A program made the position numbers and the translations under genes. The notes beneath the pieces were generated by a model. The model was not told the origin of the DNA. It did no database searches and was given only the letters and a program-made list of their open reading frames with translations. 64,000 bases of DNA from Loxodes magnus (taxonomy: Eukaryota; Ciliophora; Karyorelictea; Loxodida; Loxodidae), in contig CAMPDV010000247.1 of NCBI GenBank assembly GCA_946699065.1, forward strand, positions 186,001 to 250,000. Direction: 5' to 3'. Positions 21,812 to 35,885 of the stretch are shown piece by piece; positions within the stretch are counted from its first letter, which is position 1, and the number at the start of each line of letters is the position of its first letter.

Positions 21812-24800
21812 GAGAAGTAATAAGTATTTAGAAAAGTGAGGAAGTAAAGTAAGAAAAGAAGGTAGAGTTTCAGTTTAAGGGTATGCTTTAGAAGTAATAA
21901 GTATTTAGAAAAGTGAGGAAGTAAAGTAAGAAAAGAAGAAAGAGTTTCAGTTTTAAGGAGTATGCTTTGAGAAGTAATAAGTATTTAGAAAAGTGAGGAA
22001 GTAAAGTAAGAAAAGAAGGTAGAGTTTCAGTTTAAGGGTATGCTTTAGAAGTAATAAGTATTTAGAAAAGTGAATAAGTAAATTAATAAAAAAAGAAAGA
22101 GTTTCAGTTTTAAACAGTATGCTTCGAGAAGTAATAAGTATTTAGAAAAGTGAGGAAGTAAAGTAAAAAAAGAAAGTAGAATTTCAGATTTAAGGGTATG
22201 CTTTAGAAGTAATAAGTATTTAGAAAAGTGAGGAAGTAAAGTAAGAAAAGAAGGTAGAGTTTCAGTTTAAGGGTATGCTTTGAGAAGTAATAAGTATTTA
22301 GAAAAGTGAGGAAGTAAAGTAAGAAAAGAAGGTAGAGTTTCAGTTTAAGGGTATGCTTTAGAAGTAATAAGTATTTAGAAAAGTGAATAGTTAAATAATA
22401 AAAAAAGATAGAGTTTCAGTTTTAAGGAGTATGCTTCGAGAAGTAATAAGTATTTAGAAAAGTGAATGAATAAAGTAAGAAAAGAAGGTAGAGTTTAATT
22501 TTAAGGGTATGCTTTGAGAATTAATAAGTATTTAGAAAAGTGAATAAGTAAAGTAAGAAAAGAAGGTAGAGTTTCAGTTTAAGGGTATGCTTTGAGAATT
22601 AATAAGTATTTAGAAAAGTGAATAAGTAAAGTAAGAAAAGAAGATAGAGTTTCAGTTTTAAGGAGTATGCTTTGAGAAGTAATAAGTATTTAGAAAAGTG
22701 AATAAATAAAGTAAGAAAAGAAGAAAGATTTTCAGTTTTAAGGAGTATGCTTTGGAAGTAATAAGTATTTAGAAAAGTTAAGAAGTAAAGTAAAAAAAGA
22801 AGATAGAGTTTCAGTTTTAAGGAGTATGCTTTGAGAAGTAATAAGTATTTAGAAAAGTGAGGAAGTAAAGTAAGAAAAGAAGATAGAGTTTCAGTTTTAA
22901 GTAATATGCTTCGAGAAGTAATAAGTATTTAGAAAAGTGAATAAGTAAAGTAAGAAAAGAAGAAAGAATTTGATTTTAAGGGTATGCTTTGAGAAGTAAT
23001 AAGTATTTAGAAAAGTGAATGAATAAAGTAAGAAAAGAAGAAAGAGTTTCAGTTTTAAGGAGTATGCTTTGAGAAGTAATAAGTATTTAGAAAAGTGAAT
23101 AAGTGAAGTAAGAAAAGAAGAAAGAGTTTCAGTTTTAAGGGTATGCATTAGAAGTAATAAGTATTTAGAAAAGTGAATAAGTAAATTAATAAAAAAAGAA
23201 AGAGTTTCAGTTTTAAAGAGTATGCTTTGAGAAGTAATAAGTATTTAGAAAAGTGAATAAGTAAAGTAAGAAAAGAAGATAGAGTTTCAGTTTTAAGGTG
23301 TATGCTTCGAGAAGTAATAAGTATTTAGAAAAGTGAGGAAGTAAAGTAAAAAAAGAAAGTAGAATTTCAGATTTAAGGGTATGCTTTAGAAGTAATAAGT
23401 ATTTAGAAAAGTGAATAAGTAAAGTAAGAAAAGAAGATAGAGTTTCAGTTTTAAGTAATATGCTTCGAGAAGTAATAAGTATTTAGAAAAGTGAGGAAGT
23501 AAAGTAAGAAAAGAAGAAAGATTTTCAGTTTTAAGAAGTATGCTTTGAGAAGTAATAAGTATTTAGAAAAGTGAAGAAGTAAAGTAAGAAAAGAAGAAAG
23601 AGTTTCAGTTTTAAGGAGTATGCTTTGAGAAGTAATAAGTATTTAGAAAAGTGAATAAGTAAATTAATAAAAAAAGAAAGAGTTTCAGTTTTAAAGAGTA
23701 TGCTTTGAGAAGTAATAAGAATTTAGAAAAGTGAAGAAGTAAAGTAAAAAAAGATGGTAGAGTTTCAGTTTAAAGGTGTATGCTTTAGAAGTAATAAGTA
23801 TTTAGAAAAGTGAATAAGTAAAGTAAGAAAAGAAGATAGAGTTTCAGTTTTAAAGAGTATGCTTCGAGAAGTAATAAGTATTTAGAAAAGTGAGGAAGTA
23901 AAGTAAAAAAAGAAGGTAGAATTTCAGTTTAAGGGTATGCTTTGAGAAGTAATAAGTATTTAGAAAAGTGAGGAAGTAAAGTAAGAAAAGAAGATAGAGT
24001 TTCAGTTTTAAGTAATATGCTTCGAGAAGTAATAAGTATTTAGAAAAGTGAGGAAGTAAAGTAAGAAAAGAAGGTAGAGTTTCAGTTTAAGGGTATGCTT
24101 TGAGAATTAATAAGTATTTAGAAAAGTGAATAAGTAAAGTAAGAAAAGAAGAAAGAGTTTCAGTTTTAAGGAGTATGCTTTGAGAAGTAATAAGTATTTA
24201 GAAAAGTGAATAAGTAAAGTAAGAAAAGAAGAAAGATTTTCAGGTTTAAAGAGTATTCTTCGAGAAGTAATAAGTATTTAGTAAATTGAATAAGTAAAGT
24301 AAGAAAAGAAGATAGAGTTTCAGTTTTAAAGAGTATGCTTTGAGAAGTAATAAGTATTTAGAAAAGTGAGGAAGTAAAGTAAGAAAAGAAGGTAGAGTTT
24401 CAGTTTAAGGGTATGCTTTAGAAGTAATAAGTATTTAGAAAAGTGAATAGTTAAATAATAAAAAAAGATAGAGTTTCAGTTTTAAAGAGTATGCTTAGAG
24501 AAGTAATAAGTATTTAGAAAAGTGAATAAGTAAAGTAAGAAAAGAAGAAAGAGTTTCAGTTTTAAGGAGTATGCTTTGAGAAGTAATAAGTATTTAGAAA
24601 AGTGAATAAGTAAAGTAAGAAAAGAAGAAAGAGTTTCAGTTTTAAGGAGTATGCTTTGAGAAGTAATAAGTATTTAGAAAAGTGAGGAAGTAAAGTAAGA
24701 AAAGAAGAAAGATTTTCAGATTTAAAGAGTATTCTTCGAGAAGTAATAAGTATTTAGAAAAGTGAATAAGTAAAGTAAGAAAAAAAGATAGAGTTTCAGT

Positions 24801-27800
24801 TTTAAGGAGTATGCTTTGAGAAGTAATAAGTATTTAGAAAAGTGAATAAGTAAAGTAAAAAAAGAAGATAGAGTTTCAGTTTTAAGTAATATGCTTCGAG
24901 AAGTAATAAGTATTTAGAAAAGTGAATAAGTAAAGTAAAAAAAGAAGATAGAGTTTCAGTTTTAAAGAGTATGCTTTGAGAAGTAATAAGTATTTAGAAA
25001 AGTGAGGAAGTAAAGTAAGAAAAGAAGGTAGAGTTTCAGTTTAAGGGTATGCTTTGAGAAGTAATAAGTATTTAGAAAAGTGAATAAGTAAAGTAAGAAA
25101 AGAAGATAGAGTTTCAGTTTTAAGAAGTATGCTTTGAGAAGTAATAAGTATTTAGAAAAGTGAATAAGTAAAGTAAGAAAAGAAGAAAGAGTTTCAGTTT
25201 TAAGGAGTATGCTTTGAGAAGTATTAAGAATTTAGAAAAGTGAAGAAGTAAAGTAAGAAAAGAAGAAAGAATTTAATTTTAAGGGTATGCTTTGAGAATT
25301 AATAAGTATTTAGAAAAGTGAATAAGTAAAGTAAGAAAAAAAGATATAGTTTAAGTTTTAAGGTTATGCTTTGAGAAGTAATAAGTATTTAGAAAAGTGA
25401 ATAAGTAAAGTAAGAAAAAAGATAGAGTTTCAGTTTTAAAGAGTATGCTTAGAGAAGTAATAAGTATTTAGAAAAGTGAATAAGTAAAGTAAGAAAAGAA
25501 GATAGAGTTTCAGTTTTAAGGAGTATGCTTCGAGAAGTAATAAGTATTTAGAAAAGTGAATAAGTAAAGTAAAAAAAAAAGATAGAGTTTCAGTTTTAAG
25601 TAATATGCTTCGAGAAGTAATAAGTATTTAGAAAAGTGAATAAGTAAAGTAAAAAAAGAAGATAGAGTTTCAGTTTTAAAGAGTATGCTTTGAGAAGTAA
25701 TAAGTATTTAGAAAAGTGAGGAAGTAAAGTAAGAAAAGAAGGTAGAGTTTCAGTTTAAGGGTATGCTTTAGAAGTAATAAGTATTTAGAAAAGTGAATAA
25801 TTAAATTAAGAAAAAAAGAAAGAGTTTCAGTTTAAGGGTATGCTTTAGAAGTAATAAGTATTTAGAAAAGTGAATAATTAAATTAAGAAAAAAAGAAAGA
25901 GTTTCAGTTTTAAGGAGTATGCTTTGAGAAGTAATAAGTATTTAGAAAAGTGAGGAAGTAAAGTAAAAAAAGAAGATAGAGTTTCAGTTTTAAAGAGTAT
26001 GCTTTGAGAAGTAATAAGTATTTAGAAAAGTGAGGAAGTAAAGTAAGAAAAGAAGGTAGAGTTTCAGTTTAAGGGTATGCTTTAGAAGTAATAAGTATTT
26101 AGAAAAGTGAATAAATAAAGTAAGAAAAGAAGAAAGAGTTTCAGTTTTAGGGTATGCTTTAGAAGTAATAAGTATTTAGAAAAGTGAATAAGTAAAGTAA
26201 GAAAAGAAGAAAGAGTTTCAGTTTTAAGGAGTATGCTTTGAGAAGTATTAAGAATTTAGAAAAGTGAAGAAGTAAAGTAAAAAAAGAAGGTAGAATTTCA
26301 GTTTAAAGGTGCATGCTTTGAGGAGTAATAAGAATTTAGTAAATTGAATAAGTAAAGTAAGAAAAAAAGATAGAGTTTAAGTTTTAAGGAGTATGCTTTG
26401 AGAAGTAATAAGTATTTAGAAAAGTGAATAATTAAATTAAGAAAAAAAGATAGAGTTTCAGTTTTAAGTAATATGCTTTGAGAAGTAATAAGTATTTAGA
26501 AAAGTGAAGAAGTAAAGTAAGAAAAGAAGATGAAGTTTCAGTTTTAAGGAGTATGCTTTGAGAAGTAATAAGTATTTAGAAAAGTGAATAAATAAAGTAA
26601 GAAAAGAAGAAAGAGTTTCAGTTTTAGGGAGTATGCTTTGAGAAGTAATAAGTATTTAGAAAAGTGAGGAAGTAAAGTAAGAAAAGAAGGTAGAGTTTCA
26701 GTTTAAGGGTATGCTTTAGAAGTAATAAGTATTTAGAAAAGTGAGGAAGTAAAGTAAGAAAAGAAGAAAGAGTTTCAGTTTTAAGGAGTATGCTTTGAGA
26801 AGTAATAAGTATTTAGAAAAGTGAATGAATAAAGTAAGAAAAGAAGAAAGAGTTTCAGATTTAAGGGTATGCTTTGAGAAGTAATAAGTATTTAGAAAAG
26901 TGAATAAGTAAAGTAAGAAAAGAAGGTAGAGTTTCAGTTTAAGGGTATGCTTTGAGAAGTAATAAGTATTTAGAAAAGTGAATGAATAAAGTAAGAAAAG
27001 AAGAAAGAGTTTCAGATTTAAGGGTATGCTTTGAGAAGTAATAAGTATTTAGAAAAGTGAATAAGTAAATTAATAAAAAAAGAAAGAGTTTCAGTTTTAA
27101 AGAGTATGCTTTGAGAAGTAATAAGTATTTAGAAAAGTGAATAAGTAAAGTAAGAAAAGAAGGTAGAGTTTCAGTTTAAGGGTATGCTTTGAGAAGTAAT
27201 AAGTATTTAGAAAAGTGAATGAATAAAGTAAGAAAAGAAGAAAGAGTTTCAGATTTAAGGGTATGCTTTGAGAAGTAATAAGTATTTAGAAAAGTGAGGA
27301 AGTAAAGTAAGAAAAGAAGGTAGAGTTTCAGTTTAAGGGTATGCTTTAGAAGTAATAAGTATTTAGAAAAGTGAATAAGTAAAGTAAGAAAAGAAGATAG
27401 AGTTTCAGTTTTAAGGAGTATGCTTTAGAAGTAATAAGTATTTAGAAAAGTGAATAAGTAAAGTAAGAAAAGAAGAAAGAGTTTCAGTTTTAAGGAGTAT
27501 GCTTTAGAAGTAATAAGTATTTAGAAAAGTGAATAAGTAAAGTAAGAAAAGAAGATAGAGTTTCAGTTTTAAGAAGTATGCTTTGAGAAGTAATAAGTAT
27601 TTAGAAAAGTGAGGAAGTAAAGTAAGAAAAAAAGATAGAGTTTCAGTTTTAAGTAATATGCTTAGAGAAGTAATAAGTATTTAGAAAAGTGAAGAAGTAA
27701 AGTAAAAAAAGAAGAAAGATTTTCAGATTTAAGGAGTATGCTTTGAGAAGTAATAAGTATTTAGAAAAGTGAGGAAGTAAAGTAAGAAAAGAAGAAAGAG

Positions 27801-29640
27801 TTTCAGTTTTAAGGAGTATGCTTTGAGAAGTAATAAGTATTTAGAAAAGTGAATAAGTAAAGTAAGAAAAGAAGATAGAGTTTCAGTTTTAAGAAGTATG
27901 CTTTGAGAAGTAATAAGTATTTAGAAAAGTGAGGAAGTAAAGTAAGAAAAAAAGATAGAGTTTCAGTTTTAAAGAGTATGCTTAGAGAAGTAATAAGTAT
28001 TTAGAAAAGTGAAGAAGTAAAGTAAAAAAAGAAGAAAGATTTTCAGATTTAAGGAGTATGCTTTGAGAAGTAATAAGTATTTAGAAAAGTGAGGAAGTAA
28101 AGTAAGAAAAGAAGAAAGAGTTTCAGTTTTAAGGAGTATGCTTTGAGAAGTAATAAGTATTTAGAAAAGTGAGGTAGTAAAGTAAGAAAAGAAGGTAGAG
28201 TTTCAGTTTAAGGGTATGCATTAGAAGTAATAAGTATTTAGAAAAGTGAATAAGTAAATTAATAAAAAAAGAAAGAGTTTCAGTTTTAAAGAGTATGCTT
28301 TGAGAAGTAATAAGTATTTAGAAAAGTGAATAAGTAAAGTAAGAAAAGAAGATAGAGTTTCAGTTTTAAGGTGTATGCTTCGAGAAGTAATAAGTATTTA
28401 GAAAAGTGAGGAAGTAAAGTAAAAAAAGAAAGTAGAATTTCAGATTTAAGGGTATGCTTTAGAAGTAATAAGTATTTAGAAAAGTGAATAAGTAAAGTAA
28501 GAAAAGAAGATAGAGTTTCAGTTTTAAGAAGTATGCTTTGAGAAGTAATAAGTATTTAGAAAAGTGAATAAGTAAAGTAAGAAAAAAAGATAGAGTTTCA
28601 GTTTTAAGAAGTATGCTTTGAGAAGTAATAAGTATTTAGAAAAGTGAATAAGTAAAGTAAGAAAAAAAGATAGAGTTTCAGTTTTAAGTAATATGCTTCG
28701 AGAAGTAATAAGTATTTAGAAAAGTGAAGAAGTAAAGTAAAAAAAGAAGAAAGATTTTCAGATTTAAGGAGTATGCTTTGAGAAGTAATAAGTATTTAGA
28801 AAAGTGAGGAAGTAAAGTAAGAAAAGAAGATAGAGTTTCAGTTTTAAGTAATATGCTTCGAGAAGTAATAAGTATTTAGAAAAGTGAATAAGTAAAGTAA
28901 GAAAAGAAGAAAGAATTTGATTTTAAGGGTATGCTTTGAGAAGTAATAAGTATTTAGAAAAGTGAATGAATAAAGTAAGAAAAGAAGAAAGAGTTTCAGT
29001 TTTAAGGAGTATGCTTTGAGAAGTAATAAGTATTTAGAAAAGTGAATAAGTGAAGTAAGAAAAGAAGAAAAAGTTTCAGTTTTAAGGAGTATTCTTCGAG
29101 AAGTAATAAGTATTTAGAAAAGTGAGGAAGTAAAGTAAGAAAAGAAGGTAGAGTTTCAGTTTTAAGTAATATGCTTCGAGAAGTAATAAGTATTTAGAAA
29201 AGTGAATAATTAAATTAAGAAAAAAAGATAGAGTTTCAGTTTTAAGTAATATGCTTTGAGAAGTAATAAGTATTTAGAAAAGTGAATGAATAAAGTAAGA
29301 AAAGAAGGTAGAGTTTCAGTTTAAGGGTATGCTTTAGAAGTAATAAGTATTTAGAAAAGTGAATAAGTAAAGTAAGAAAAGAAGAAAGAGTTTCAGTTTT
29401 AAGGAGTATGCTTTGAGAAGTAATAAGTATTTAGAAAAGTGAGGTAGTAAAGTAAGAAAAGAAGGTAGAGTTTCAGTTTAAGGGTATGCATTAGAAGTAA
29501 TAAGTATTTAGAAAAGTGAATAAGTAAATTAATAAAAAAAGAAAGAGTTTCAGTTTTAAAGAGTATGCTTTGAGAAGTAATAAGTATTTAGAAAAGTGAA
29601 TAAGTAAAGTAAGAAAAGAAGAAAGAGTTTCAGTTTTAAG
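21812..29640 (+). repeat. Superblock C, copy 2 (~7.8 kb)
   Basis: Second copy of superblock C. Relative to copy 1 it gains about one monomer near 23,600-23,800, two near 26,900-27,060 and about five between 27,069 and 28,170, and two monomers are replaced near 23,281-23,440. Single-base differences are few in the stretches I compared, such as aaatgaat against aaataaat near 28,960/20,260. Whole-monomer events clearly outnumber point changes. Confidence 0.9.
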
Positions 29641-32600
29641 GTGTATGCTTCGAGAAGTAATAAGTATTTAGAAAAGTGAGGTAGTAAAGTAAAAAAAGAA
29701 GGTAGAGTTTCAGTTTAAGGGTATGCATTAGAAGTAATAAGTATTTAGAAAAGTGAATAAGTAAAGTAAGAAAAGAAGATAGAGTTTCAGTTTTAAGAAG
29801 TATGCTTTGAGAAGTAATAAGTATTTAGAAAAGTGAATAAGTAAAGTAAGAAAAGAAGAAAGAGTTTCAGTTTTAAGTAATATGCTTTGAGAAGTAATAA
29901 GTATTTAGAAAAGTGAATAAGTAAAGTAAGAAAAGAAGGTAGAGTTTCAGTTTTAAGGAGTATGCTTTGAGAAGTATTAAGAATTTAGAAAAGTGAAGAA
30001 GTAAAGTAAAAAAAGAAGGTAGAATTTCAGTTTAAAGGTGCATGCTTTGAGGAGTAATAAGTATTTAGAAAAGTGAATAATTAAATTAAGAAAAAAAGAT
30101 AGAGTTTCAGTTTTAAGAAGTATGCTTTGAGAAGTAATAAGTATTTAGAAAAGTGAGGAAGTAAAGTAAGAAAAAAAGATAGAGTTTCAGTTTTAAGTAA
30201 TATGCTTCGAGAAGTAATAAGTATTTAGAAAAGTGAAGAAGTAAAGTAAAAAAAGAAGAAAGATTTTCAGATTTAAGGAGTATGCTTTGAGAAGTAATAA
30301 GTATTTAGAAAAGTGAGGAAGTAAAGTAAGAAAAGAAGATAGAGTTTCAGTTTTAAGTAATATGCTTCGAGAAGTAATAAGTATTTAGAAAAGTGAATAA
30401 GTAAAGTAAGAAAAGAAGAAAGAATTTGATTTTAAGGGTATGCTTTGAGAAGTAATAAGTATTTAGAAAAGTGAATGAATAAAGTAAGAAAAGAAGAAAG
30501 AGTTTCAGTTTTAAGGAGTATGCTTTGAGAAGTAATAAGTATTTAGAAAAATGAATAAGTGAAGTAAGAAAAGAAGAAAGAGTTTCAGTTTTAAGGAGTA
30601 TGCTTTGAGAAGTAATAAGTATTTAGAAAAGTGAATAAGTAAATTAATAAAAGAAGAAAGATTTTCAGTTTTAAGGAGTATGCTTTGAGAAGTAATAAGT
30701 ATTTAGAAAAGTGAATAATTAAATTAAGAAAAAAAGATAGAGTTTCAGTTTTAAGTAATATGCTTTGAGAAGTAATAAGTATTTAGAAAAGTGAATGAAT
30801 AAAGTAAGAAAAGAAGGTAGAGTTTCAGTTTAAGGGTATGCTTTAGAAGTAATAAGTATTTAGAAAAGTGAATAAGTAAAGTAAGAAAAGAAGGTAGAGT
30901 TTCAGTTTAAGGGTATGCTTTGAGAAGTAATAAGTATTTAGAAAAGTGAATAAGTAAATTAATAAAAGAAGAAAGATTTTCAGTTTTAAAGAGTATGCTT
31001 TGAGAAGTAATAAGTATTTAGAAAAGTGAATAAGTAAAGTAAGAAAAGAAGATAGAGTTTAAGTTTTAAGGTTATGCTTTGAGAAGTAATAAGTATTTAG
31101 AAAAGTGAATAAGTAAAGTAAGAAAAGAAGAAAGAGTTTCAGATTTTAAGGAGTATGCTTTAGAAGTAATAAGTATTTAGAAAAGTGAATGAATAAAGTA
31201 AGAAAAGATGAAAGAGTTTCAGATTTAAGTTATATGCTTCGAGAAGTAATAAGTATTTAGAAAAGTAAGAAGTAAAGTAAGAAAAGAAGATGAAGTTTCA
31301 GTTTTAAGGAGTATGCTTTGAGAAGTAATAAGTATTTAGAAAAGTGAAGAAGTAAAGTAAGAAAAGAAGATAGAGTTTCAGTTTTAAGTAATATGCTTTG
31401 AGAAGTAATAAGTATTTAGAAAAGTGAATAAGTAAAGTAAGAAAAGAAGAAAGAGTTTCAGTTTAAAGGTGTATGCTTTGAGGAGTAATAAGAATTTAGT
31501 AAAGTGAATAAGTAAAGTAAGAAAAGAAGGTAGAGTTTCAGTTTAAGGGTATGCTTTGAGAAGTAATAAGTATTTAGAAAAGTGAATAAGTAAAGTAAGA
31601 AAAGAAGATAGATTTTCAGATTTAAGGAGTATGCTTAGAGAAGTAATAAGTATTTAGAAAAGTGAATAAGTAAAGTAAGAAAAAAAGATAGAGTTTCAGT
31701 TTAAGGGTATGCTTTGAGAAGTAATAAGTATTTAGAAAAGTGAGGAAGTAAAGTAAGAAAAGAAGATAGAGTTTCAGTTTTAAGGAGTATGCTTTGAGAA
31801 GTAATAAGTATTTATAAAAGTGAGGAAGTAAAGTAAGAAAAGAAGGTAGAGTTTCAGTTTAAGGGTATGCTTTAGAAGTAATAAGTATTTAGAAAAGTGA
31901 GGAAGTAAAGTAAGAAAAGAAGAAAGAGTTTCAGTTTTAAGGAGTATGCTTTGAGAAGTAATAAGTATTTAGAAAAGTGAATAAGTAAAGTAAGAAAAGA
32001 AGGTAGAGTTTCAGTTTAAGGGTATGCTTTAGAAGTAATAAGTATTTAGAAAAGTGAATAAGTAAATTAATAAAAAAAGAAAGAGTTTCAGTTTTAAAGA
32101 GTATGCTTTGAGAAGTAATAAGTATTTAGAAAAGTGAATAAGTAAAGTAAGAAAAGAAGATAGAGTTTAAGTTTTAAGGAGTATGCTTTGAGAAGTAATA
32201 AGTATTTAGAAAAGTGAATAGTTAAATAATAAAAAAAGATAGAGTTTCAGTTTTAAAGAGTATGCTTTAGAAGTAATAAGTATTTAAAAAAGTGAATAAG
32301 TAAAGTAAGAAAAGAAGATAGAGTTTCAGTTTTAAGTAATATGCTTCGAGAAGTAATAAGTATTTAGAAAAGTGAGGAAGTAAAGTAAGAAAAGAAGAAA
32401 GATTTTCAGATTTAAGGAGTATTCTTCGAGAAGTAATAAGTATTTAATAAATTGAATAAGTAAAGTAAGAAAAGAAGAAAGAGTTTCAGTTTTAAGGAGT
32501 ATGCTTTGAGAAGTAATAAGTATTTAGAAAAGTGAGGAAGTAAAGTAAGAAAAGAAGGTAGAGTTTCAGTTTAAGGGTATGCTTTGAGAATTAATAAGTA

Positions 32601-35600
32601 TTTAGAAAAGTGAATAAGTAAAGTAAGAAAAGAAGAAAGAGTTTCAGTTTTAAGGAGTATGCTTTGAGAAGTAATAAGTATTTAGAAAAGTGAATAAGTA
32701 AAGTAAAAAAAGAAGATAGAGTTTCAGTTTTAAAGAGTATGCTTTGAGAAGTAATAAGTATTTAGAAAAGTGAGGAAGTAAAGTAAGAAAAGAAGGTAGA
32801 GTTTCAGTTTAAGGGTATGCTTTAGAAGTAATAAGTATTTAGAAAAGTGAATAGTTAAATAATAAAAAAAGATAGAGTTTCAGTTTTAAAGAGTATGCTT
32901 AGAGAAGTAATAAGTATTTAGAAAAGTGAATAAGTAAAGTAAGAAAAAAAGATATAGTTTAAGTTTTAAGGTTATGCTTTGAGAAGTAATAAGTATTTAG
33001 AAAAGTGAATAAGTAAAGTAAGAAAAGAAGAAAGAGTTTCAGATTTTAAGGAGTATGCTTTAGAAGTAATAAGTATTTAGAAAAGTGAATAAGTAAATTA
33101 ATAAAAAAAGAAAGAGTTTCAGTTTTAAAGAGTATGCTTTGAGAAGTAATAAGTATTTAGAAAAGTGAATAAGTAAAGTAAGAAAAGAAGGTAGAGTTTC
33201 AGTTTAAGGGTATGCTTTAGAAGTAATAAGTATTTAGAAAAGTAAGGAAGTAAAGTAAGAAAAGAAGAAAGAGTTTCAGTTTTAAGGAGTATTCTTCGAG
33301 AAGTAATAAGTATTTAGAAAAGTGAGGAAGTAAAGTAAGAAAAGAAGGTAGAGTTTCAGTTTTAAGTAATATGCTTCGAGAAGTAATAAGTATTTAGAAA
33401 AGTGAATAAGTAAAGTAAGAAAAGAAGAAAGATTTTCAGATTTAAGGAGTATTCTTCGAGAAGTAATAAGTATTTAGAAAAGTGAATAAGTAAAGTAAGA
33501 AAAGAAGAAAGATTTTCAGTTTTAAAGAGTATGCTTAGAGAAGTAATAAGTATTTAGAAAAGTGAATAAGTAAAGTAAGAAAAGAAGGTAGAGTTTCAGT
33601 TTAAGGGTATGCTTTAGAAGTAATAAGTATTTAGAAAAGTAAGGAAGTAAAGTAAGAAAAGAAGAAAGAGTTTCAGTTTTAAGGAGTATGCTTTGAGAAG
33701 TAATAAGTATTTAGAAAAGTGAGGAAGTAAAGTAAGAAAAGAAGGTAGAGTTTAAGTTTTAAGGTTATGCTTTGAGAAGTAATAAGTATTTAGAAAAGTG
33801 AATAAGTAAAGTAAGAAAAGAAGATAGAGTATCAGTTTTAAGGAGTATGCTTTGAGAAGTAATAAGTATTTAGAAAAGTAAGAAGTAAAGTAAGAAAAGA
33901 AGATGAAGTTTCAGTTTTAAGGAGTATGCTTTGAGAAGTAATAAGTATTTAGAAAAGTGAAGAAGTAAAGTAAGAAAAGAAGAAAGAGTTTCAGTTTTAA
34001 GGAGTATGCTTTAGAAGTAATAAGTATTTAGAAAAGTGAGGAAGTAAAGTAAGAAAAGAAGAAAGAGTTTCAGTTTAAGGGTATGCTTTAGAAGTAATAA
34101 GTATTTAGAAAAGTGAATAAGTAAATTAATAAAAAAAGAAAGAGTTTCAGTTTTAAAGAGTATGCTTTGAGAAGTAATAAGTATTTAGAAAAGTGAATAA
34201 GTAAAGTAAGAAAAGAAGAAAGAGTTTCAGTTTAAGGGTATGCTTTAGAAGTAATAAGTATTTAGAAAAGTAAGGAAGTAAAGTAAGAAAAGAAGAAAGA
34301 GTTTCAGTTTTAAGGAGTATGCTTTGAGAAGTAATAAGTATTTAGAAAAGTTAGGAAGTAAAGTAAGAAAAGAAGGTAGAGTTTCAGTTTTAAGTAATAT
34401 GCTTCGAGAAGTAATAAGTATTTAGAAAAGTGAATAAGTAAAGTAAGAAAAGAAGAAAGATTTTCAGATTTAAGGAGTATTCTTCGAGAAGTAATAAGTA
34501 TTTAGAAAAGTGAATAAGTAAAGTAAGAAAAGAAGAAAGAATTTCAGTTTTAAGGAGTATGCTTTGAGAAGTAATAAGTATTTAGAAAAGTGAATAAGTA
34601 AAGTAAGAAAAGAAGGTAGAGTTTCAGTTTAAGGGTATGCTTTAGAAGTAATAAGTATTTAGAAAAGTGAATAAGTAAATTAATAAAAAAAGAAAAAGTT
34701 TCAGATTTTAAGGAGTATGCTTTAGAAGTAATAAGTATTTAGAAAAGTGAGGAAGTAAAGTAAGAAAAGAAGGTAGAGTTTAAGTTTTAAGGTTATGCTT
34801 TGAGAAGTAATAAGTATTTAGAAAAGTGAATAAGTAAAGTAAAAAAGAAGATAGAGTATCAGTTTTAAGGAGTATGCTTTGAGAAGTAATAAGTATTTAG
34901 AAAAGTGAATAAATAAAGTAAGAAAAGAAGAAAGAGTTTCAGTTTTAGGGAGTATGCTTTAGGAGTAATAAGTATTTAGAAAAGTGAGGAAGTAAAGTAA
35001 GAAAAGAAGAAAGAGTTTCAGTTTTAAGGAGTATGCTTTAGAAGTAATAAGTATTTAGAAAAGTGAATAAGTAAAGTAAGAAAAGAAGGTAGAGTTTCAG
35101 TTTAAGGGTATGCTTTGAGAAGTAATAAGTATTTAGAAAAGTGAATAAGTAAATTAATAAAAAAAGAAAGAGTTTCAGTTTTAAGGAGTATGCTTTGAGA
35201 AGTAATAAGTATTTAGAAAAGTGAATAAGTAAAGTAAGAAAAGAAGGTAGAGTTTCAGTTTAAGGGTATGCTTTAGAAGTAATAAGTATTTAGAAAAGTA
35301 AGGAAGTAAAGTAAGAAAAGAAGAAAGAGTTTCAGTTTTAAGGAGTATGCTTAGAGAAGTAATAAGTATTTAGAAAAGTGAAGAAGTAAAGTAAGAAAAG
35401 AAGAAAGATTTTCAGATTTAAGGAGTATTCTTCGAGAAGTAATAAGTATTTAGAAAAGTGAATAAGTAAAGTAAGAAAAGAAGAAAGAATTTAATTTTAA
35501 GGGTATGCTTTGAGAATTAATAAGTATTTAGAAAAGTGAATGAATAAAGTAAGAAAAGAAGAAAGAGTTTCAGTTTTAAGGAGTATGCTTTGAGAAGTAA

Positions 35601-35875
35601 TAAGTATTTAGAAAAGTGAATAAGTGAAGTAAGAAAAGAAGAAAGAGTTTCAGTTTTAAGGAGTATGCTTTGAGAAGTAATAAGTATTTAGAAAAGTGAA
35701 TAAGTAAAGTAAGAAAAGAAGAAAGAATTTAATTTTAAGGGTATGCTTTGAGAAGTAATAAGTATTTAGAAAAGTGAATAGTTAAATAATAAAAAAAGAT
35801 AGAGTTTCGTTTTAAGGAGTATGCTTATAGAAGTAATAAGTATTTAGAAAAGAAAGAAAAAAGTAAGAAAAAAAG
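29641..35875 (+). repeat. Mixed monomer region with short-step duplications
   Basis: All satellite. The order at about 30,060-30,560 follows 28,550-29,050 at 1,509 bp (gaatttgatt 28,913/30,422; 19 monomers), so a part of superblock C recurs here. The variant agtaaggaagt appears at 33,241, 33,639, 34,268 and 35,296, steps of 5, 8 and 13 monomers. At 35,850-35,875 one monomer is shortened (agaaagaaaaaagtaag) just before the start of the long-range duplication. No gene or non-satellite insert. Confidence 0.8.
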
Positions 35876-35885
35876 ATAGAGTTTA

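Noticed and set aside
22897..23148. 83-codon ORF on the minus strand, hydrophobic
   Set aside because: Copy of 14,828-15,079 at an offset of 8,069 bp; same explanation.
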